In this document: positions 59,004 through 64,000 of the stretch, one piece after another
Layout: every line of letters starts with the position of its first letter
Position numbering within the stretch: position 1 is the stretch's first letter
NCBI GenBank assembly: GCA_029448655.1
Contig: JACCLO010000001.1
Location: 992,001-1,056,000 of the forward strand
Reading direction: 5' to 3'
Source of the DNA: Wolfiporia cocos
Lineage: Eukaryota; Basidiomycota; Agaricomycetes; Polyporales; Phaeolaceae
Length of the DNA: 64,000 nucleotides
Notes under the pieces: model-generated
The model's database searches: none
What the model was told of the DNA's origin: nothing
The model's input: only the letters and a program-made list of their open reading frames with translations
Made by a program: the position numbers and the translations under genes

Positions 59004-59775
59004 CAACATTGTAATTGAGAAATGGAAGAGACTCAATTACTCAAGCTCCAAGATGAAATAGCACAGCAGTATTATTTTCCCGGCCATTTAGAGTGCTCAC
59101 ATAACAATCAAAGTAATAATTTGATTAACATCGCATTTGAGAAATGGACAAGACTCAATTACTCAAGCTCGGGATTATATTAGCACAAGGGTAGAATGTC
59201 AACTGAGCATGCATCATGTTTAAAGCAATCAAATAATTCATACCATACTGGAGAAATGGATGAGACTCAATTGCTCAAGCTCAAGGTTAATTCAGTCTCA
59301 CTCTGCAGGTATCACAGGATATTCCTCACCCCCCACCTAGCGGGGATTGATCTCATGTACTCATATTCAGTAGTCACATGACTGGCAGATATTAGTAGTA
59401 TAGTGGTTATGGGTAGCCCCCCCTACGGTCACATGCATAGTAGGTTATCTAATACTGTACATGTAATAGACATTATATCATACTGCACACAGACTGGTAT
59501 GGGTTGAATACCCGTTCATATATTCGAGTCGTGAATATAATTGTTCTTCTGCACATAGTCCCATGGATGAGTGCAAGGCAAATATTATCTGAATAAGCCT
59601 TCAAGCCCTAAGTTGAAGACTCTAGGGGATTGTTCAATATTCAATTTGCATTAGAGAATATCATGGGTTCAATAACAAGTCTTTGAGAATATAAGACTTG
59701 CCTAAGTCTGAGAAATCAGTGTGCACTTTGCAGGCTTAGTTGGTTCAGGGCTTGGCAAATACTGAGTGTAGTTTC

Positions 59776-60633
59776 TGTCACAGTTTATTCTGCGACATGC
59801 CGCGCCAGCGGCACATGACCAATTGATAGGAATATAGGGGTATTTTACATACATACATGCTCATTTACTCAACGGTTGCTCAGAAGCTTATGTAAGTGTA
59901 GCACGTGACCCCTCACATGACCCGTAGTGCATGGACCAGAACATTAGGGTAGTCACCTAGTTACCTGCTGCGCTGCGCACATGTATATAAGTGACACAAA
60001 CTTGCCTGATGGCTAGCTTGTAGTCTCATGCCACAAGACGACGGTTGTCGTGCCGGAGGTCCCAACCCAAAGGCCCCCAGACTAGCACACAAGGTTATCA
60101 AGTAAGGGCCCTAAGGCCAATGTCGTAGAATAACAGTTCTGAGGGTAAGCCCCAGAACGTCGTTCGTTATATACATGCCAGCGCAGCAATCATGTATCTA
60201 CCAACCCTAAAGAACGTGGGCCGTGCGCACAGCGCTACAGTAGGGTCATGTGCCCATGGGGCATGTGTATCGTAAACGTTATATGACCTGCCGGTCACGT
60301 GACGGTTCAGTGCTACAATCTAATCTAAGAGATAGCCGCGCAGAGGGCGGCTATCCTAATGCTAGCGTAGCTGTACAACCTGTAATAACGCGATAATTAA
60401 CATCACAGATATAAAATCTGTGACAATAAGCTTACAGTCTGAGGTCTTACAACCTCAGACTTGTCAATCTCTCAACCAAGGGGCCTGCTCCCCTTTTACC
60501 TCCACCTCTCTGCATGCTAGTCTGTGACGACCACTCTTCGCGACCTCAGACGAGCCCTACGACACCCTCAGCGATTATCCTTAGATGAAGGCCATTGGCT
60601 TGCACATAGTGAGTGACACAAGGTTTTGTGTCA
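59776..60633 (+). repeat. LTR-A with nested LTR-A
   Basis: The flanks GTTTC and GTTCC differ by one base. The inner LTR separates its TATA box (about 59983) from its hairpin AGTCTGAGG/CCTCAGACT (about 60436). Confidence 0.85.
59992..60425 (-). repeat. Solo LTR-A (434 bp), innermost
   Basis: The target duplication is ATAAG (59987-59991 and 60426-60430). Its hairpin pairs through a G-U pair only in the minus (sense) strand. Confidence 0.95.
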
Positions 60634-61103
60634 GTTCCCTATGTTTGAGAACAAGTCTAAGACTTCTTGTTTATACAACAAGGTCAAGCTGAAGAGCCTT
60701 GACACTAAGTACATTGGTTTTTATACTACACTAGGTTTTAGGAATCCCATCTGTCCCAGATGTCACTGATACTATCTATGCTATAGTATGAAATGTCTGA
60801 TAGATATGTAATGATATATCCGAAATGATAGATAGTAATGATAATGGCGGTTAAATGCCATCTGTCAATCAGAGAATGATAAATATGAAATGAGGACAGA
60901 GTTGGATCTGCCAGAGCTGAAATGTGCCCTATACACTAGTATAACTGGGGATGTGCCCAGTGAAGTCATGAGTAGCCAGGAGAGTTGGTTGCACAACAAG
61001 TCCCTGTATTGTATTTACCCAATGGTGAGTTCTGCCAGTGTTCAAAAAATCAAAATAACCATAACACAGACCATGCCTTTAGGGCTGGTCATGATCTCAT
61101 TAG

Positions 61104-62169
61104 TGACACAGATGGCTCTGTGGGACTCACCAAGCCAGTATCCTGCGATGAACTAGGCGACTTAGGTGAGGAAGAGGTTATCAGACGCAATAGGAGGTAG
61201 GAGGTTCTTCTACGGCGTACGCCGAGAAGAATAGAACTAAGGTTATAGGCCGTCAAGGCCCTACTTATATACACAAATATAACGGGTCATGTGCTACTGT
61301 ATAGTACATGCCCGATAAGGAGTGTGGGCTTGGTTGCCATAAGGGCGACCAAGTGGTACGACTACTCTACAAAGGCCGTGACCCGCCGGTAATGGCCGAG
61401 CCAATGGTAAAAGAGAGAGCGTGTGGTCTCATCGTTAGATGGACATGTGAATATGGGCACAGCCCGGGTATAAGGGATGCCGGTTGCCGGATACCGTGAG
61501 GTATAATGGCGATTGGCCGGTCATCGTGTGCTGACCAAGGCGGAACCCCGAGGTCATAATGCTATTGGGCCAGCAGGCACCGTAGCATGTGATATGTCCG
61601 GACCGGTTGGTTACCGGAACATATGGCGGTCTTAGCCGTGAGGCGAGGACCGGTGTTTGGGCAACGCCGTGATGGCAGAAGCCCGGGACTTGGAGAACGC
61701 CGAGTCCGTAGGATGGCCGAGAAGGCCGAGCCTATAGCGATATTGCCTTGGTGCTAATATAGTGCTATTTGGCCGTGTTGCCATTATTATGCGAAGGCGT
61801 GGCGCGCCTGAGGTGCCATTGTGATCGAGGATCTTATGGCGGTGGGAAGCCGTGAAGGCTGACCCAATAGTACAAGGCCACGAGGCACTGTTTGTACGTG
61901 TGGACATTATTATGCGAGCGTGCCGCGCTCGGCCTATCATTATGATCTAGGATCTTATGACGTGGCTGGTCTTGCTCTGACGGGCGAGACCATATGGTTT
62001 GGCGTTAGCTTAGCGTGAGCCAAGGGTTACACTTAGCGTTAGCGAGGCGTGAGCCAAGCGTAAGCGTAAGCGTGAGTGGCGTAGACGACTTGTAGTTAGA
62101 CGTATAAATCCCAGGTAAATTGCTATAACTATAGGAAAAATGCTGTAAGCCCCAGATAAATCTGTGACA
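61104..62169 (-). repeat. Solo LTR-A, long type (1066 bp)
   Basis: The target duplication is ATTAG (61099-61103 and 62170-62174). It is closely similar to the LTRs of the full-length element except near 61995-62085, where a GCGTNAGC-type simple repeat replaces about 80 bp. Confidence 0.95.
61999..62084 (+). repeat. GCGT(A/G)AGC simple repeat
   Basis: Irregular run of GCGTTAGC, GCGTGAGC and CGTAAG units found only in this LTR copy. Confidence 0.75.
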
Positions 62170-62672
62170 ATTAGCATAGTGTCCACATGTATATAGCCTA
62201 CTGCATCTGAGGCGTACACCTCAGACTTGCTAATCTCACTATGGGGTGTGTCCCTAACTCTATATCATTACACTCACTTGTCTGAGGCCAATGTCATACA
62301 ACCTCAGGGGTACCTTTTGGACATGGCCCTAGGCCCCCTCTTGCACATGTTATCAGATGAGTAGAAGTTTGTGACAGCAGGAGGCACAAGATCAGGGCTA
62401 GCACAGGGCCACTTCTTCTACTTCTTGTGCCTTTCTAGACAGTGCAAATTATTATCAAAGTGATCATGTAATTGAGACCATACCAGAGAAATGGACAAGA
62501 CTCAATTGCTCAAGCTCAGGGTTAATTTAGTCTAGCTCTGCAGGAAGCACAAGATCAGTGAGAATGCAGGGCCACTTCCTCAACTTCTCACACCTTCTAC
62601 AGTTCAGCAGACACCATGTCGTTATTGTGTTTGCAAAGGTAGAGCTTGATCTATGCTGAAGCATGGAGAGAG

Positions 62673-63215
62673 TGTTACGGTCCGCACAGACACGACTGAA
62701 TATTCTCGACCTAGCACCTCACTGAAGAAAGGGACTTAGCGTTCAACCGCTACATCGTGCATTTATTTCTAGGGGTCCCTGCACAACCAGCGAGCTCCAT
62801 TTCATGTATAACAACCCTGTACCCTTAGTACCAGGATGTATCAGGTTCTAGTCGATATCTTGTGTCTAACCACAGGACTTTTGTGTTTCAGCCACTGTTG
62901 CGTTCAACCACAACACTTCTTATTTGTCATCTCGGCGTACTAGCCTTACGGACTTAGTGGTAGCAGTACCAAGGACACTATGACCCCAATTACCGAATCA
63001 TAGTATAAAACCTGCTGTAAATACTGGTTGGGTTCCTCAGCTCGACCTTGTTGAATTACAAGGATCTTATACTCGTTCTCAAAGGCTTGAGCAATTAAGC
63101 CCGCAGCTAGTATATCGACGCTCGACTCTGCTGAGTCTGACGAGTAGTGCGCTACTCGATACGCTGAGTAACTCGACTTAGTTATTTCGGCTGAACGAAT
63201 ATTCAATCCGTAACA
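62673..63215 (+). repeat. Solo LTR-B
   Basis: 543 bp. The flanks GAGAG and GAGTG differ by one base. TATA is changed to TATAAAACC in this copy. Confidence 0.92.
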
Positions 63216-63335
63216 GAGTGCATGTGAGCGCATCACATGCTTAAAACAGAGCATGTGTCAGTTTCTGCAACTCAATCTCATTCCTTCATCTCTGTAGTCT
63301 TCTTCACTGATAGGCGAGCATCAACTATACCAAAT

Positions 63336-63988
63336 ATGCCTTGCACATCTGGATCCTTAGCTTCTCATGCCAAGGGAGCCACTGCTTGTGTGTAACATGC
63401 CCAGTCTACACCAGCTTCCTGTCCAGGCCCACAGCCAGCCTATAAAGGTGCACAAACAATGCTTGAGGAGGATGATCAGCCGGCAGCAAAGCACACTCAT
63501 GTGGACTTGACTGGTGCTTCTCAGCAGCACCACTCCTCTGGTGAGGAAGTCACTGCTGGGGCAGCAGCAGCAGGCAGGGCCTCCAATGTGAGACACACAC
63601 AAGATGAATCTTTGGATGAAGAAGAGGATGAGGCAGGCAATCAAGAAAATGAAAATCAAGGAAATCAAGAAGATCCAGAGGAGAGGGAAGTGTGTGAGGA
63701 CAAAGAAGATGAAGACCCAGTACTCAAATTGCCAGGAACTAGGAAGGGATTCAAAGACCTGATAAACTGCATGCGGCACAAGGATGCAAAGTCTGTCATC
63801 CCTTCAAATAAGTAAGTCACCAGTTTTGCGGAATATATGCACCTTTCTGATACCAGATTTCCAGCTGGCATCTCATAGCATATGCGGAGGCAGGCCGGTG
63901 GATCTTGCGTGCCATTAATACCTTCATGGACATCAAGCTTTCCCTGGAGATTGGGATGACACTCGATGGAGTCCCAGAAGCTGAATGA
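63336..63988 (+). pseudogene. Unrecognised acidic protein gene with in-frame stop
   Basis: From ATG 63336 the frame is coding-like but has TAA at 63393-63395, continues through the next in-frame ATG (63459) and a strongly Glu/Asp-rich stretch, and reaches a donor at 63812 (GTAAGT). The acceptor at 63864 (TTTCCAG) restores the frame into WHLIAYAEAGRWILRAINTF and ends at TGA 63986-63988. In total 199 codons including the stop. The TAA could be a C-to-T change of CAA, or the gene may start at 63459. Acidic N terminus followed by a helical segment; it could be a gag-like or host nuclear protein. Nothing identifies it. Confidence 0.5.
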
Positions 63989-64000
63989 TGCATGTCCGAG

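Larger units (their letters stand above)
59495..61076 (-). repeat. LTR-C with nested LTR-A
   Basis: The target duplication is CAGAC (59490-59494 and 61077-61081). It is split by the LTR-A at 59776-60633. Confidence 0.92.
59310..62376 (+). repeat. LTR-A carrying a four-level nest
   Basis: The target duplication is GCAGG (59305-59309 and 62377-62381). The first bases are TATCACAG, a G-to-A change of TGTCACAG. It contains LTR-C (59495-61076) and LTR-A (61104-62169). Its own hairpin TCTGAGG/CCTCAGA survives at 62206-62225. Confidence 0.92.
58238..62530 (+). repeat. Irregular array with GAGAAATGGA...GACTCAATT motif
   Basis: Starts at 58238, 58348, 59017, 59139, 59251 and 62486, plus a stray copy at 56757. 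Spacing is 110-163 bp once the LTR insertions are removed. The common core is GAGAAATGGAC, then GACTCAATT and CTCAAGCTC. Possibly a subterminal transposase-binding array. Confidence 0.75.
53920..62600 (-). mobile_element. Decayed tnp2-type element copy without transposase
   Basis: The stretches 53920-54410 and 55546-55617 align with 7668-8210 of the element at 5.4-21.6 kb, with many CG sites changed to TG or CA. 57084-57500 aligns with its accessory gene B. No tnp2 sequence is present. Two tandem arrays (55618-56711 and 58238-62530) lie within, and at least eight LTRs are inserted. Both ends are approximate. Confidence 0.6.

Noticed and set aside
2014..62376. LTR-A copies as DNA transposons with short terminal inverted repeats
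   Set aside because: TG...CA ends, 5-bp target duplications, an internal promoter and one copy pair flanking an interior with a purine tract fit LTRs better.

Overview
The window is a transposon-dense segment of a fungal chromosome, almost certainly from an Agaricomycete (mushroom-forming basidiomycete). The evidence is a tnp2-type (Transposase_21) CACTA-like transposase gene with short GT-AG introns, an associated accessory gene, a DUF6533-type membrane protein gene split by introns of about 50-60 bp, and probable CpG-to-TpG decay of old repeats. There is no bacterial-style gene packing, rRNA, CRISPR array or recognisable gag-pol.

Most of the 64 kb is LTRs of three families, named here for convenience. 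LTR-A begins TGWCACAG and ends CTGTGWCA, is 390-1170 bp long, and has about 33 copies or fragments. LTR-B is about 542 bp and LTR-C about 709 bp; both have TGTTACGG/CCGTAACA ends. Almost all are solo LTRs; twenty LTR-A insertions keep a perfect 5-bp target duplication and many are nested up to four deep. One full-length element (9639-15700) has two 1097-bp LTRs in which I saw no difference, but its 3.9-kb interior has no recognisable coding sequence. It holds repeated short hairpins whose stems change while staying paired, so it reads as a non-coding, RNA-structured retroelement. The LTR-A copies carry a comparable covarying hairpin just downstream of the TATA box.

Layout: 0-5 kb, a Tc1/mariner element broken by a solo LTR, plus LTRs. 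5.4-21.6 kb, a tnp2/CACTA-like element read on the minus strand: transposase at 17.5-21.1 kb and accessory genes at 6.7-17.1 kb, split by a solo LTR that itself received the full-length element. 21.6-25.5 kb, an island of ordinary host DNA with the DUF6533 gene. 25.5-53.4 kb, nested LTRs, two hAT-like non-autonomous elements, a foldback element with tRNA-like promoter boxes, inverted 30-bp minisatellites and other short repeats. 53.9-62.6 kb, a decayed CACTA-like copy without the transposase but with an accessory gene and two tandem arrays, riddled with LTRs. 63.3-64 kb, an unrecognised acidic protein gene with an in-frame stop.

Only two sequences look able to make long proteins: the tnp2 transposase and the DUF6533 protein. 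Each has one unresolved junction. Everything else is dead, fragmentary or non-coding. The most novel signal is the system of covarying RNA hairpins in the LTR-A promoter region and in the interior of the full-length element.
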